Assembly (NCBI GenBank): GCA_034509425.1
Contig: JAVTVJ010000040.1
Location: 7,889,001-7,953,000, forward strand
Length of the DNA stretch: 64,000 bases
DNA from: Eopsaltria australis
Lineage: Eukaryota; Chordata; Aves; Passeriformes; Petroicidae
Direction: 5' to 3'
Part shown: piece by piece, positions 36,305-50,639 of the stretch
Layout of the letters: each line of letters opens with the position of its first letter
How positions within the stretch are numbered: position 1 is the stretch's first letter
The notes under the pieces: model-generated
What the model was told of the DNA's origin: nothing
The model's input: the letters and a program-made list of their open reading frames with translations, nothing else
The model's database searches: none
Position numbers and translations under genes: made by a program

Positions 36305-39300
36305 TTTCATTTTCACATGGAAATCTTACAAAAGTTGTTTCAAAAATAGAGTTGACATCTTGAACCTGTTACTTGGAGAAAATATCACAAATGTACATAT
36401 TTGAGGGAAGAACTCGCATCAACAATTTCATTGATTGACAAAAAATTTTATTATATTATTATTATTTTTATTTCATGTGAACATGTACTTTCTTGTCTTA
36501 TACATAATCATTATGAGAGTAGCAGATGATCAATTATTGATAGTTTTCTTTTTCTTTATCATTTTTCTTAAAGCTCTCTAATATTTTGTGACTCATTTTC
36601 CTTCTTTCCCCTGTATTGCAGTAAAATAACAGATGGAGGGAGTTATTCATAACTCCTTTCTTATATCAATTTTACCTCCAAGTCCACCCATTACCAGTGG
36701 CAAATATAAAAAAAAATTATTTTTCCATAGCTCCTGACTATCAACAAATGACCCATTTGAGATCAAATGTTCATTGACTGGTTTTTTTTTTGGGGGGGGG
36801 GGAAGATGTGTCAAAACAAGCTTCTTTTTCTTCTTGTCACTTCCAGACAGCACAATGAAGACTAGAAAAACTCATATATGATGGGATACCTGGTGCCTGT
36901 TGAGCTGTGAAAAGACATGCTATTAGGAGCCCAAAATATTTCTGCCAGGTCAGCAAAGTATGAGAAAAGTTCCCATTAAGCAGTTTATAAGTATACACCT
37001 CTTTTTTCTTCCTCTCCCTCTCTCCTCCCCCTCCAAGCCTTTGATAGCCAGCAATTCACTTTGCTGGCACACACTGTGGCCTTTCTCAGAGTATAATTCA
37101 CAATGTTTATAACTGTCATTTCAGTCTCTGTACTTTGTATTTTTTCATCTCATAGCCTTTCTCTTTTTCAGGTTCTTGTCACCCTGGAAAAACACTAGTG
37201 TTTATAACCTCTCTGGCTACACTGACTGGCTTTGTCATCAGAGGTTTTTGTAGCATCCTTAATGACCTGTTAGGAAGAATCTTGTAAACATTCTGTCATA
37301 GTAAGTGTTGGGCTGAAAATCTGTTACCTTAACTTGCATCCTCAAAATATTGGCATATTAAGTGCTTGGCAATTGGCCGTTGTGATGGGCTCAATATAGT
37401 AAATTCTTCAGATACTCTTTTTTCTTAATGTTACTCATTTTTGCCAAAAAATGGCCATGCTAATCAAAGAATGGGTGTGTTATTAGGCTGTGAACTCTTG
37501 AGACCTTCTGTGCCAAATATTAATAATTAAATACATTCTCCAAAAATGGCACTATACATCTAGAATAAAAAACAAAACACTTTTTGTGAGGTTTTGAGCA
37601 ATATCTTGAATGAGATATACAGGAAATTCTAAGTATTATGTTTTTCTGTATACTGCAGTGGGAGAATGTAGAGAAGCCCCAATTCTGTTTTGTTATTTCA
37701 ACAATAACAAGTGTCTGAGGCATCCAGAAAGCTAAACAGAAAGTTGTATTTTCTACCACTAGTAGTTTTTTGTGTAATCAGTTGTGCTACTCTTCCAGTA
37801 GCTAAACTTCCCAAATCCTTTGGAATAGTTATGTGACTTTTTGTACTAATACTTTATACATGAGAACTAGGTATTGTTTAACTAAAAAAAAAAGGCACCA
37901 AAAATTAAGATAGTATATTTACAGTTTGTTTCAATTTCTGATTCTGTTCCAATTTTTAATTTCTGTCTTAGAAATCTGAAAGAACATTCAAATTGAAATG
38001 TAATACTGGAAAGAAATGAACCTTTAGCTATAGTGTCTCCAAGGTAACACCATCTAGATATTAAAATCTATCTTAGATAATATCCATATGTATATAAATA
38101 GATATATTCATATAAATAAGGACACTGTAAATATATGGTGAGGTTCACAGACTATGAAACAATGCTGACTTTGATTTATGCATTATGTTATATAAAAATT
38201 TAGACTTGTGTCAAGAAAGTAGGTTAAAGTTAACCTCTTGTCCCAAGGAGGCACTTGGCTGCCTGTCCATAATGGCTTCAATACACATAAAGTTGTGAAG
38301 AATAAGAAAACCTCAGCTATTATTTTGGCAGAAAATTGTGAGGCAAATCAAAGAAATTAAATCATTTCTTCACTATACAGATTTATATCTCCCATGGATT
38401 TGGAAGTCAGGAAGACAAATATGTGTTCTGGCAAGTGTTTCTTTTTCCCTTGGAGTGAGGCAAAGGACTTGCTGCAAACTGATCACCAATTCACTGCTGC
38501 CAGGAGCACACACTGGGTGAAATGGAGAGGTCTTTTGAGAAAAGGCTGGGATTTGTTTAAGTGAAATTGTAAGTGCATGAGTATTAGTGGCACTGGGAAA
38601 CTTAGTAATCTGGAAATCAGGGAACGAGTATCACCACTTTATTCAATCCTTTTCTGCATGCTTAGGGATAGAAAAGCATATTGCTTCATTTTGTAGGGAT
38701 CAAACAACGCTTATAAACAATAGCATCACAGTCATGGTGTTCATGTCCAAAAAAGCACATACTGAAATACTTGAATACTAGGAAAAGCAGAAAAACACAG
38801 TGAATATTGGAATCCATCCTGGATAGTGTTAAATAATACCAGCCAAAAAACTCTTAGATTTATTCCAGGAACTACTTCATGCTTATCAGCAAAAATGCAG
38901 AAAGCCTATCACGGTGGTCAGATGAATGAAGTACTAATGGGACAAAGCAATCTGAAATAATTAAATTTTTCAGATAATGCACAAAACATAGCTGAATGGA
39001 TAGTACTGTAACAGTACCCCTTGGTCTCCATCAGTTCTGTATTCATATACAAAAAGAAAACCCCCCCTCCTCCCACTTTTAGAGATGACCAGAGTCCAGA
39101 AATTGCCTCAACCATCTTTATTCCACTCTTTCATTTCACTGGAATTGATCAATATTTTAATTTCTTTCATGAAGGTGTACACCAAGTTATTTTTACTGGA
39201 CAACACATTTTCATTGAAATACTTGCTAGAAATGAAACCCTAGAAAACAAGAGTTTAGATTCTTATTGCTAAAACCAAACTACTTATTCAGAATTTTAGA

Positions 39301-40080
39301 CTATATTTAATGTGTGGGAAAAAAGTTGTCAAGCTTGTTAAGTCTGTGTTTACAGAAAAGTATAAATATTGGTTTTAGAGGAAAAAATAAAAAAAAAAAC
39401 AACACAAAAATAACCCTACAAGAGAAGGATACATTTTTGTCCCATTGCTTTGATTTTCAGGTATTAGTATGAAGTTATAGTATGGGCATGAATAACATCT
39501 GAATAGACCAAATACCTAAACTGATTGTACGTGGTTGCTTTTTGTGCTGTCAGTGATAGAATCAGTCCTCTGTCTGGAAGAGAAGGTCATATATACCTCA
39601 GCATCAGTAGGAGGATCAGCTGATAGTAGAACTAGTAATGATATTTTTGAATTTGAGATATGAAACCAGATAGATATTTTGTAATAAAAATGGTATAAAC
39701 ATGAATCAATCAAAAAAGAGAGTAGTTTTGTGCTGACCCAGTTTGTGAAAACTCTGGAATTGAGACTGTTAGTAGAAAAAGTTCAGTAATACACCCAAGC
39801 TGGTGAAAGGACTGACAGAATGTTTTTAGGGGAAGTAGAATTCAACTGCTTTCACTTTAGCAGTATCATTTTTTTCCCAGATTAATCATCTAAAGCATTC
39901 CATAATCAGTGAAAGTTCTTGCATTGGTTAGCTGTAGATGAGCAGTTCAGATTAATAGTATAAGATTTCTATAATCTTAATATGTGAGATATGAGACTGA
40001 CCTAAAGCCTGCTTATCCTCTCTGTATATATATATATATTTTTTTTTTAATTTTTAAAATCACTAAATTATTGAATAATT
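36305..40080. other. AT-rich non-coding stretch, no gene seen
   Basis: Contains a T10-G11 homopolymer junction at 36782-36802, described separately. Open frames reach 83 codons (39021-39272), without recognised similarity. An AT microsatellite lies at about 40025-40050. Confidence 0.65.
36782..36802 (+). repeat. T10-G11 homopolymer junction
   Basis: Ten T followed directly by eleven G. Such junctions are error-prone in sequencing, so the exact lengths should be treated with caution. Confidence 0.85.
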
Positions 40081-40084
40081 TAGG

Positions 40085-40150
40085 TTGAAAGAATTCTCTG
40101 GAGGCAACATAGTCCAGCCCTTTTATCAAAGCAGGGCCACATTACCTGCT
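40085..40150 (-). mobile_element. Possible CR1 3'-end relic
   Basis: The segment CTGGAGGCAACATAGTCCAG (from about 40098), followed by CCC and a TCAAAGCAGGG sequence, resembles the start, as read on the plus strand, of a minus-oriented CR1 3' UTR, where the family has a CATCTAGTCCAACCCCC-CTGCTCAAAGCAGG-like sequence. Similarity fades after about 65 bp. Too short for certainty. Confidence 0.5.
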
Positions 40151-40159
40151 GCTCATCAG

Positions 40160-43100
40160 CATCCTCACATCTTCAATCGAAGTAGTGAGATTGATATCCC
40201 TGGTGGGTGTCTCTAGTGGGGGTTATTTGGTATATTTCCTTTAAATTGATTCCCAGCTTAAGTTTCAAAGTTCCACACCTCCCTCATTCAATAAAAGCTG
40301 CTTCCAGGTACAAAACAAACTTCACATCTGCCTGCTTAATGCAATACTTTTTTCATCAAGACTCTTCCTGTTTTTTGTTAAAGTTATCACTGGGCATGAA
40401 AATTGCAAGTAAGATATAAGATTTCTTTTTCTTCCTAAACTGAATTTTTTGACTGGCTACCAGAGAATAAAACATGCATACAAAATTCCAAAACACATAT
40501 GAACACATACTTCTAATGAATTTATTTAAATATAGACATTTACAGATTACTTAAGGACTAATAGAATTTTCAAAGTATGGCTGAAACAACAGTCTGGCTT
40601 TTTTAAAATGCAGTTTCACTGTCATGCAAGTCAAAGTGAAAGGAAAGAAAGTGTATGTAATATGTGATTATGTTTCTCACTTATATTTATTCAACATGAG
40701 AGAGATAGAGAAACACACACCAAATATTTTCAACCCATCAGATAACCTCAATCATTCTGATGCTCTGGAATGCTTTTTATGACATTCCTTCAAATCATCA
40801 GGCAGAAAAAGGAGGAGATATTCTTTCACTGCTTAATGAAGGTTTTAAAGATGCAGAAAGATTGGGTTGGGTTTGAGAGGATAAAGAAACACTGGTGAAA
40901 TAAAATAACAGGAAAAAGAATACAGTTCATTAGTGTCAGTATAAACCTGTTCCACCAAGTTCAAAGAAGGGCCTTAACACCTTCTGTTGAGTGAGGATTT
41001 AGCTCTATTTTCCCTTAGTCATCCAAAATAAGTAACTTCAGAGGACAATGAAACTTGTTAGCTTCTTTTATTGTTATTCTATCCCCATTAAAATATTCTT
41101 AATAGCTTTTAAAACAACTAAAAACTACAACAGTGTATAGAGAGCTTTACTCTGGAAATACGTAATGATACAACACCCAAGAAGAAGTGTAATATGAAGT
41201 ATTTATATTCCATTTTTGTCCCTTATTACTCATTACTGCTGACACCCTTTAAACATATTCAGTGAACATAGCAAAATGTAATTAGCATGGGTCTGTAAGT
41301 GAGTTCTCCTAATTTCAGGAAGACAGTGCATTTTGTTGGTAAGTCTGACACTGAAGATCTTATTCATAAAACCTCAGCTTCTTAATGATGTTCCATTGCA
41401 CTGCACTCACTGATGGTCATTTCAACATCTCTTCCCCTCCAAGATTCTTCAACTTTTTTCCAATCGTCTCCCAATCATCCTTTCTCCTCTTGTTGCACAT
41501 TGAAGCCTTAGCCCCTAAGGGCCAAGGTCTCCTTTAACTCTGGCTCTGGTAAGCAGTTGATTCATCCTCCTTTTGAAGGACTTCCTTACCCTCTGAATTT
41601 CTGCTGAATGTCCCTTCCTCTTCTCCTGCCATTTTCTTTTTCTAATAGTCTGTGCACCTTTGTCCCACCACAAATTGAAATTCAATTCTCTGTGTCCCTC
41701 ACCTTCCTCCATGAGCTGAAGCTCTTTGCTTCTGTTTACTAAAAGTTTAGACACTTTTCTCTTTCTGGGGGTGATGCTCTCCCTCAGTTCTCTTGTCTTA
41801 ACTTCTTCTGATTAATCCTGTTATAAAGCCTATTAATATAGATATAATTCTATGTTTATATTTAAATGTATACCTATATATGAATTTATGCATATATCTA
41901 TAGAAACACATTAGGAACACATATTTTCTTGTCTTTATTCTATTTACAGTCTAGAAAGTAAAGAGAATAAAGGATTATTAGTGTAATTTAATTTGAAATA
42001 AATATTATTAAAGTAATTGAAAGAAATGTCTGAATTTTGCAATCATAAAATACATGAATTGCCATCTAACACAAAATTTAGGTTATAACTGCTGACTGAT
42101 TCATAAAATGGGCAGAGAGCTTAAGGACTTAGGACTGTCTCTTTTGGAATGTGGTGTGGGGTAGTCATTTCTTTATACTAGAGGCAGGACAAGAGGATAG
42201 AGGGCAGAAGGAAGGGCAGGTAGAATACATTAAGTTAGAGAAATATGAAAAGGTTAACCTGAACCAGGTAGGTATCTCATAAGTCTAAAAGAAAGTTGTA
42301 AAAGATTTTGTCTTCTGGAAATCTGGAGAAATTAAGAGGATAAGAGGTGAGATTATTTAACTTAAACTTTGATTACATGAACAAGTAGCATGGATATAAA
42401 TTTTTAAAAGAAAAAAGGTTTAAGGGATTTCATTATCCAAGGAAATACCAAGACATGTACAGAATAAGTATGGCTGTACTGAGATTTTCATATCAGAAAA
42501 TACACCTTGCTAAATTACTCAAGATCTCATTTCCATTTAGGAGTGTCTACCATTATTCCTTTTTCTCTTAAAAGCAAACATGTTTTTTTGATTCGTTGGC
42601 AAATTAATATCTTTTAACATAAACTGACATAATCTGAATTATTCTGTGAGAAATGAACAATTATTCCTGATGGTGTGAGAAATATTTTGCATTTCTCCAA
42701 ATACATTACTCAAACTCATATGCACAAGTAATTTTATGGAATGAAAAATAAAAGCAAAGATATCAGTGTAATATATCTTTAAATTCATAGGCTGCAAGTC
42801 AAAAACTATGGCAGTTCATCATGACATGGACAGATGCAAAAAGCATAATTCTTGTCTAATGGTGATGGTGTCATTTGTTCTGAATTTCAGCATCCTTTTC
42901 ATCCTTTCCAGACCTCTAATGGGAGAAAATCAAACCAGAAAGAGAGACACAGAAAACATATAATGCATATACAGAACAAGGGTATGGAAATGTTTTGGGA
43001 TAAAGTACTTAATGCCTGTCTGGTGCTTCTATTAGGAGTGTCCAGCATTATCTTCCTTTTTTTTCTTTTCAATGAACACAGCATTTCTGGTTGGTCTGTA

Positions 43101-45170
43101 GATTAACTTGTTCTTCTCAAACGTGTCTTCCTGGTATGCAAAAATAGAATAACTTTGAACTGGTTAAAAAAAGGAGATCCAAATGTAGCAGGTAAACCAA
43201 GAAAACTAAATCCCATCTATCAATTTTTATAACACTTTTTAGATTCATATCTACCTCTTAATCTATTTTTCCATTTAAATTTGGGTCTATATATTTCTAC
43301 TACAAATATCTTCTCTTTCTGAAAACAGTCACATATAAACCTATTTGCATATCAAGTGTGGCTTTCCCAATGTATAAAAACAAAGAAATGTAGCTTTATG
43401 TGGCCTGTAAAATGTATGAAAATTAATCCCTCTACCTGCAAAGAGATTACACAGAGCAGTCATATTCTGACTTGTGGAGATAAGTACAGTTAATCAACAC
43501 ACACAAGAGACATGGAGCTTGTTGTTGCGTGAACACAGTGTCAGTCAGGTATGTAGGAAACTTCTGTGCTTGTAAAGAAATTTGCACTGATGATCTGTGT
43601 AACTCTAAGGTACAAATGAAGCGATTGTTTGAATTTATTTACACTGAATTTGAAAATTACATGTTCACTTTAAAATAGATTTCTGACTAACAGTGCAGAA
43701 GTACCACTAAGTCTACTTGAACTCTTCTTGAAAGCATTGTTCTGATTTCAGAGGCCACACACTGCTAAATGACTGACTTCACCAGCAACGAAGAGTACTC
43801 TTAATTCAGGATTTATATTAAAGTAAGAACAAATTACTTTTTGTGCTCCTACTGAGAAAAGTATATACTTTTTGATCTGTGTATATGCAGAAAGAGAAAA
43901 ACCTTTCTGTTTTCCTATTCCTTTATGTAAAAAACTACTTTTTTAGTTCTGCTTATACAATATCTTTCAAAAGAGGGAGTTTTTATGACCGGTCCATTAA
44001 CATATTATTTTTAGTACATGTAAACAACAGCATTAATTTCCATTTTTTCTTAAAGGAAATATGAATTGAGAAATTAGATTTGCAGAATTCGTACTTCCAT
44101 TCATGGGAATAGCTTATTAGCTTTACAAATTAATTTCAAAAACTAACATTATTAGCTGGAACCCAAAAAACCAGGCTGAACTCCATTGACTTAACACTAC
44201 AAAACAGAAGAGTTTCTCACATCACTGTTAGGACTGAATTTCTCTGCTTCCATCTTGCCCAGGGCTTGGATTACTAAGAGCACAGTGCTTTTAGGGGTAG
44301 ACACTTCCAGAATGCTCCTTTTGAAGGTATTGATAATCTATACCCAAGATCCACCTACTTGGAAGCACCCCAAATACATATCATGCATATTTTACAAGAC
44401 TGCTTATGCTGTCTTACTGATACTGCACTCTTGCAGAATTTTCCTTTAAAAATTTCTGGGGCAAAAAGTAGGTGCTTAACAATCATAAACATTTATTTTC
44501 TTGCATTAATTGAAATGATCAATTGATGTAAGCAGGTTAGTGTGTACAATTTTAAAAACATTACGAAGAATTTTGGTTACTAAAATGTGAAATTCCAACT
44601 TAAAAATGTTCCTGGCAGTATAAAAAATGTATGTCTTAACTGGATTAGGACTATTGTCTGAACTTTGTCACCTAAAAACAGTGGGGTGCCCCCAAGCAAG
44701 ATGAACATCATAGAGCCACTGGACTTCTGAGACACTGATGTGATTGTCTAGAATATAAAATACTTGCAGTTTAAAAATGCAAAAAAACCACAAAATATAA
44801 GCAGCCATAGGAAATGCAAATGGGTTTTGTTTGCAAAATGGACCTATATTCAGAATGGTTTCAAATAGCTAAGTTTAATATCACCACAGCAGCATATATA
44901 GATCTATCCATAGAAGTAAACTTTTAGACAAATGGTTCAAAATTAACAGTTGTTCAAATGAAATGTCAAAAAAGGTTTATGCATTTGGCAGAGGTATAAA
45001 TCAAAGACTAGGAGCGAGAAGTTGAGTCTTCATTTGCACAGCACTGATGACACTGACACTGAGGTGCTGAATGTAGCTCTGCTGCCTAAACTGGGAAAGT
45101 GGGACAAAGGAAGAAAGAACTACAGATTTAGCTCAATTGATAGAAAAAAATCCTTTATAGAGAGTTTGAT
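40160..45170. other. AT-rich non-coding stretch, no gene seen
   Basis: A pyrimidine-rich segment at about 41400-41810 carries a 98-codon minus-strand stop-free stretch (41518-41811), highly charged (Lys/Arg/Glu), with no recognised similarity. The two overlapping frames near 42852-43106 and the others up to 84 codons are chance-like. Confidence 0.6.
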
Positions 45171-45173
45171 AAG

Positions 45174-45952
45174 AGAATCACAGAATGAGTAATGTTGGAA
45201 GGGACCACAGTGAGTCATCTGGTCCAAGCTCCCTGTTCAAGCACAGTCACCCTAGAGCACATGGCACTGGACTGTGTCCAGATTGTTCTTAATATTTCCA
45301 GTGAGGGAGACTCCACAACCTCTCTGGGCAACCTGATCCAGTGCTCAGTCACCTACACAGTAAAGAAGTTCTTCCTCATATTCAGGTGGAACTTCCTGTA
45401 CATCACCTTCTTCGTATTGCCTCTTGTCCCATTGCTTGGCACCACTGAGAAGAGTCTGGCTTCGTCCTCTTGGCACCCTCCCTTCAGATACTGATAGACA
45501 GCAATGAGGTCCCTTCTCATTCATCTCTTTTTTAGGCTGAACAGGCCCATCTCCCTCAGCTTTTCTCTATAAGAGAGACGCTTCAGTCTCCTCATCATCT
45601 TTGTAGCCCTCCAGTGGACCTGCTCCATGAGCTCCAGGTCTCTCTTGTACTCAGAAGCCCAGAACTGGACACAGCACACTAGATGTGCCTCACTTGGGCA
45701 GAGTAGAGGGACAGGATAATCTCCCCTGACCTGCTGGCAATGCTGCTCCTCATGCACCCCAGGGCACCGTTGGCCTTCATGGCCACCAGGACACTCCGCT
45801 GGCTCATGGACAGCCCACTGTCCCCCAGGACCCCCAGGTCCTTCTCTGCAGAGCTGCTTTCCACCAGCCTTTGCTGGTGACTGGGGTTATTCCTCCCCAG
45901 GTGCAGGACCCTGCATTTGCCTTTGTTGAACTTTAGACAGTTCATCTCTGTT
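45174..45952 (-). mobile_element. CR1 LINE, 3'-terminal fragment (copy B, minus strand)
   Basis: This is the final 0.78 kb of a 5'-truncated CR1 element read on the minus strand. The frame 45945-45679 encodes FNKGKCRVLHLGRNNP and SSAEKDLGVLGD, hallmarks of the region after the reverse-transcriptase palm. Near 45680 the reading shifts frame and continues in 45757-45521 with CVQFWASEYKRDLELMEQV and YREKLREMGLFSLKKR. The most 3' coding part and UTR follow, and the copy ends at 45174 in a CATTCTGTGATTCT-type terminus, seen on the plus strand as AGAATCACAGAATG. At least one frameshift and several stops make it non-functional. It is better preserved than copies A and C and so probably younger. Confidence 0.95.
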
Positions 45953-47299
45953 CATCTCTTCAATCTGTATTTGGCTTTTCTGAAGAGAGCTGAATTAAGA
46001 ATGTGCAAGGGCTTTTATGGTGGCTGTGCATACTGGATGTAAGATCATTTAACATAATGCAGGAAGGCAACACAGAAACAGTTGCTAGGAAGTTGAAGAA
46101 AAGTTGAAGCATTTTGTTTCTGTATTTTGAAGTAATTATTTGCTATTTTTGTTTTAGTGGTGTCTAGCAATCCCAGCCATAACACAGAACAAAAAGATTT
46201 TAATTTTGTTTTTCTTCTTTTACTTTAAAGATCTTCCAGTTATAGCATTAGGCAAATGATGACAACTGAATGTAGGTAACTCTGTAAAGCATAATGGCTG
46301 GCAAGTTGTGAAAAGCTGTCTTAGATTATATGTTATAAAAGCCACATGGATATCAGGTTTAAAATGATCTGAACTTAATTTTATGATTGTGCAAGGCCCA
46401 GAATTTGGTTGACACACTGCAAAAAGAAAAGGAAGTGTAAATGATAGTATGTGGAGAAAGAAAACCAGAGTTCTTTGAGTCTGCCTCAAAAAATCAAAGA
46501 ACTTCTTGCAGCATGTGATTTACAGAATAACAGTTACACTTACTTTTGCTTTGTAGGGTTTATTATAAAACAACTAAACCCAGTGATCATCCATCTTCTT
46601 CCCTTGCCCCCTTATTTTTCACCCTAATCCCAGTTTAAAGATCCAGCTCTCCCTGAATGTTTGAGGTGAGTAGTTTATTGGTGTCCCCTAGCAATTGTGA
46701 GGTGGTAAGAGAAAGCAAAGATCACTAAGTTCAGTCATCTCTATGTGTGTATGTTAAATGTATAAATTTACAGGGGAAATGAGTGTTCTAGCCTTGCATG
46801 CTTGCTTTCTTTGTGAGCCAGCATTGCTCAGATGCTTTTCATAAGTGATATTTTTACTGAAGAAAATTGCAAAGTCTGCAGAGTTCAAAATAGAAATGAT
46901 TTTTGCAAACTCATACACTAGCACATATATATTTATAAATGTGTATTTAAAAAGCATCAGGAACAATTTAGTCATGAAAGATGAGAGGAAAATTCTGAAC
47001 AGTCAAAAATACAACATTATCAAGAAGTTTTATGAGAATAATTTGCAGAACTGTAGCTAGCATTGGGTCAGGAACTAAAACATGAAAATACATGCTCTAA
47101 AAGGTGAGGGGACCACACCACTGTCATCATAGTCTGGAAACTACAGAAGTGAAGTAGATTTAAACTGACTGCTAAATAAAATTATTTCCACAACCAGCAT
47201 AAGGAACCTATGAAACTGAGATGAAAATTTCATTTTAGGAAGTAGATTATAGGTATTGTATAAAAAGACCAATCCCTTCAGAAAATCTACAACTTAAGG

Positions 47300-47325
47300 T
47301 TTCAGTTTACATCTGTAAACTGAAA
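47300..47325. repeat. Perfect inverted repeat, 12-bp arms, 2-nt spacer
   Basis: TTTCAGTTTACA (47300-47311) and TGTAAACTGAAA (47314-47325) are exact reverse complements around TC. The sequence could form a tight hairpin but is too short to be a microRNA precursor. TGTAAAC is also the core bound by forkhead proteins, present here in both orientations. Confidence 0.9.
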
Positions 47326-47552
47326 ATTAATGTGTCATGTGACAGTATATGATCAGAAAGCCTGGATAAGAGTCAGGTTTGATTGACTCTTCTGAGTGGT
47401 TTGAATAGAATTCATGGTCACACCTAGGTCCTGGAATAACCAAGGATAATGGTAACAAATGAATGAAACTTAATTTTATTATAAAATATTTCTGTTTTGG
47501 CCACTGCTCTTGGTGACTCTATGGTACTATTTGTAGAGTGACAATTGTGGTA

Positions 47553-47579
47553 ATATCTCAGACTTTTTGTCTGAGGTAT
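47553..47579. repeat. Inverted repeat, 11-bp arms, T5 loop
   Basis: ATATCTCAGAC (47553-47563) and GTCTGAGGTAT (47569-47579) pair with one mismatch, which would be a G-U pair in RNA, around TTTTT. No function can be assigned. Confidence 0.85.
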
Positions 47580-50500
47580 CACAGATGTAATTGAATTAGC
47601 TTTCCCCTAATGCATATAGTTGAGATATATCTAAGTTAAAAGAAATAACCTGTCATAATTTAAAATCAAATAATACCATAAGATGAGCTTCTGTTTTCAA
47701 AGATTTGATCAAATATCCACTCATCTGCTATATCTTATTGTAATATTCAGTCAGTCTGAATTAGGGCTATTGTATGTTTGAATTATTTCTTTTGTCATTC
47801 TTTATGATAGATATTCTTATATTTCATTATCTCAATCACTGAAGGTATTTTTTAAGATAAAACAATCCAACTTTATATGACAGAAAGGAAAAACACTTTT
47901 CAAATAGCCTATAATGAAACATCAGATCTGATACGAAGCATGACCTCGGCTGAGGATTCTGATTGGTGTTTTAAAGTATCTGACATATTTTAGAGATATT
48001 ACTCTCTTCAGCCTCTGTATTTCCATGTATTTCCATAAGAACTATTAAGTACTGTTTTGATTATGATACTCTCTATTTTAAAGTTAGCTTAATCATAATG
48101 CTTGGACTACTGAAACATCTCTAGAGAAAATCTGACCTAATCTTCAGTCTAGGACAGCGAGAGTCTGTGAATGCTAGATTAAATGGTCATTCTTATTTCT
48201 ATCTGATTTCTATCCCACCTGTGCATAAAGCTGAGGTAAAAGTGATGAAATTATAAGAGGTGCTAATCTATTTTCAGGTTCAACTAGGGCAAAAGCAGGA
48301 GTCCAACATAATGTTCAATAACATAAAAATGTAACCTATTGAAAGATACAGCTCTCAGCCAAGAGAATGATTGTTCATCATGATTAAGCGGCACAATCAG
48401 ACTGAATATCTTGGTCATCAGAGATTTCTGCAAAAGTGATATTATGCCCTTAGCCCTGAGGCTCAATTTGCTTTCAAAAACTATCCTGGGGCTGGAACAA
48501 GAGCTCAGGCTATATTGTTCCTCTATATTTAACTCTGAAAGAAGTTTGAGGCCTCCCAAGATAACCTGTTATTTAGCATGAAGGTTGATGACAATGGGAC
48601 ATATTGGGTAAGAAGGAAGTTGTTATGAATGACTGAAGCACCAGCAACCTTTTGCTAGTGCTGATGCCAGTGCCTGATGGTTCTACTGGAAAGACATGTA
48701 CCAGGCCTTCTGAAAACAATCCAATTTTTGCCAAAGCCAGGTGAGACTTAACCATCCCTCACAGTCTCAAAGGGAACCTGTTTCCTGCCCAGAGTGATGT
48801 TGCTAACAGCTTTAATGGCATTCTAACTACATCAACTGCAAATGTAATCTGTACATGATGACATTTGGCTAGGGCATATGTTCTCTTCCCATTTGTGGAT
48901 ACTGCAGTACACCACCATAGATTGTTTCCACTTCCCAAGTGCTCATCAGTCAGATAAAAAAGAAAAAAAATAGTCTTTTTCCTGAAAATTTTCACTCAGT
49001 GGCTTCTACATCTTCATGAATGGATGGGCATAAACTACACAAGGAAATAGTATCAGTGTCAGAAGTAAGAAAGAAAAGTGAAAAGTAAATCCACTGTTTG
49101 AAATGCAAAAAAATAGCATGCATTAATTTAGAACTGCTAACATCATCCCATGTATGGTTCAGAAATGGCTCCTGAAATAACTTCATACTGGGACAACTAA
49201 ATTTGTAAGATCTTCTCCAGTGAGGATTGAGTGCTTCAAGCATCATCTTGTTACTAAGTAAAACCTTTTCTTTTGGTAATACCATGCAGTGGGAATGTGA
49301 AAATCAGTTGGTTCTAATGTTCCTTTGAATAATCTGGAATGTTCGTGATGCAACACAGTACAAAGAGAGATTGGAAGATAAACAGCTGAACAGATACCAT
49401 GCAACCTATGTGAAAACTGATCTTCATATTTGAAAATAAGGCGATGGACAGCACAAATTCCCAGCCAACAAATGCAGGATCAGAGGTGGCTGAATGGAAA
49501 ACTGAAAATAAAACTGCAAGGCATAAAGGCTGAAGAAGAGTCTGGAAAATTCATAGATATTGTGGAGTTGAGGAAAGGCATTAAGAGATCATGCATGGGG
49601 ATATAGAGGGAGAGTGGGTTTTCAGAATGGATTTCAGAAAAAAAAAGGAAGGAAGAAATAATAGCTTGTTTTGGTTTGTTTTTAATAGCTGACTGTTTTA
49701 ACGAGCTACAAACATGAAAATCAGTTGTAACCAATTGAAGCTGTCCTGTGATATTATGCTATGCACGCACATTGCTGGAGGCAATGTAGCTTCAGTTTGA
49801 GAAAATTCTATATGCAGCTCAGATGTGCTGGAATGTGCAAACAGTGCCTATAGAGAATCACAAAGCATCCATACCTTTCTCACTAACTCCCCACTTAACA
49901 ACATGTAGAACGAGCAGCAATGGAGCTTTTCAGGATGTTTTTGCAGTAGAAAAAATAGTATGAAAAAATAACAGCTATAAATCTTGTTTTGTTATTTTTT
50001 ACAACACTTTGTAGCTTGCACTCTTTTAAATACATTTGTATTTTCAATTGCAAAATTAATGTGGCTTAATCAATGCATTCCTTCATGCAAGAAAAATTTC
50101 TTTACAAAACATTACAAAATTTTCTTTTAGAACATTTTTGTAGTCAAACTAAGTGGGAGGAATTAACATAAATATTTAAATCAACAGAAAACTGTATGTC
50201 TCATCCATATTCAGCAATTTATTTACATTTACTCATGTGTATTTGAGTTAATTGATTATTTTTTTTGTCCGGATGCTGTAATCATTAACATGAGAGGTTT
50301 TGAGCTTCGTCTCTTTTTTTTTTTTTTCCAGAAATACCATGAATTATCTCTTGTTTTTAATGATAATAAAGACTTAAATATTGTTTTCATTGTTGTTTAC
50401 CCTGTGGATATGTAATAGCGACAATCAATCATTGCAAAATACTTAATGAAATGCAAGAAAAAAATTTTCTTAGGCAAAGTAAGCACTCACTGATAACAAT

Positions 50501-50639
50501 AGGTAATAACATACACAATTAAACATGTAAAATAAACTTCTTGAACCTGCAAGCCAGGAAAAATTAAGTTCTGAAGATGGCAATTTAGCTAATAATTCAA
50601 ATAGCAAGGTTGGATAAGGGAGGAATTAGTAATGGTTGC

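Noticed and set aside
45192..45494. 100-codon plus-strand frame
   Set aside because: Antisense shadow of the minus-strand CR1 copy B.
48554..48615. Plus-strand translation with VDDNGTYW, resembling the end of an immunoglobulin V domain
   Set aside because: The frame is closed by stops on both sides within about 25 codons, the expected cysteine is not present, and no other strand of the fold is recognisable; probably coincidence.
48284..49285. Four consecutive minus-strand frames suggesting a decayed gene
   Set aside because: The translations are unrelated to each other and to any family that I know, with no shared frame or splice logic.
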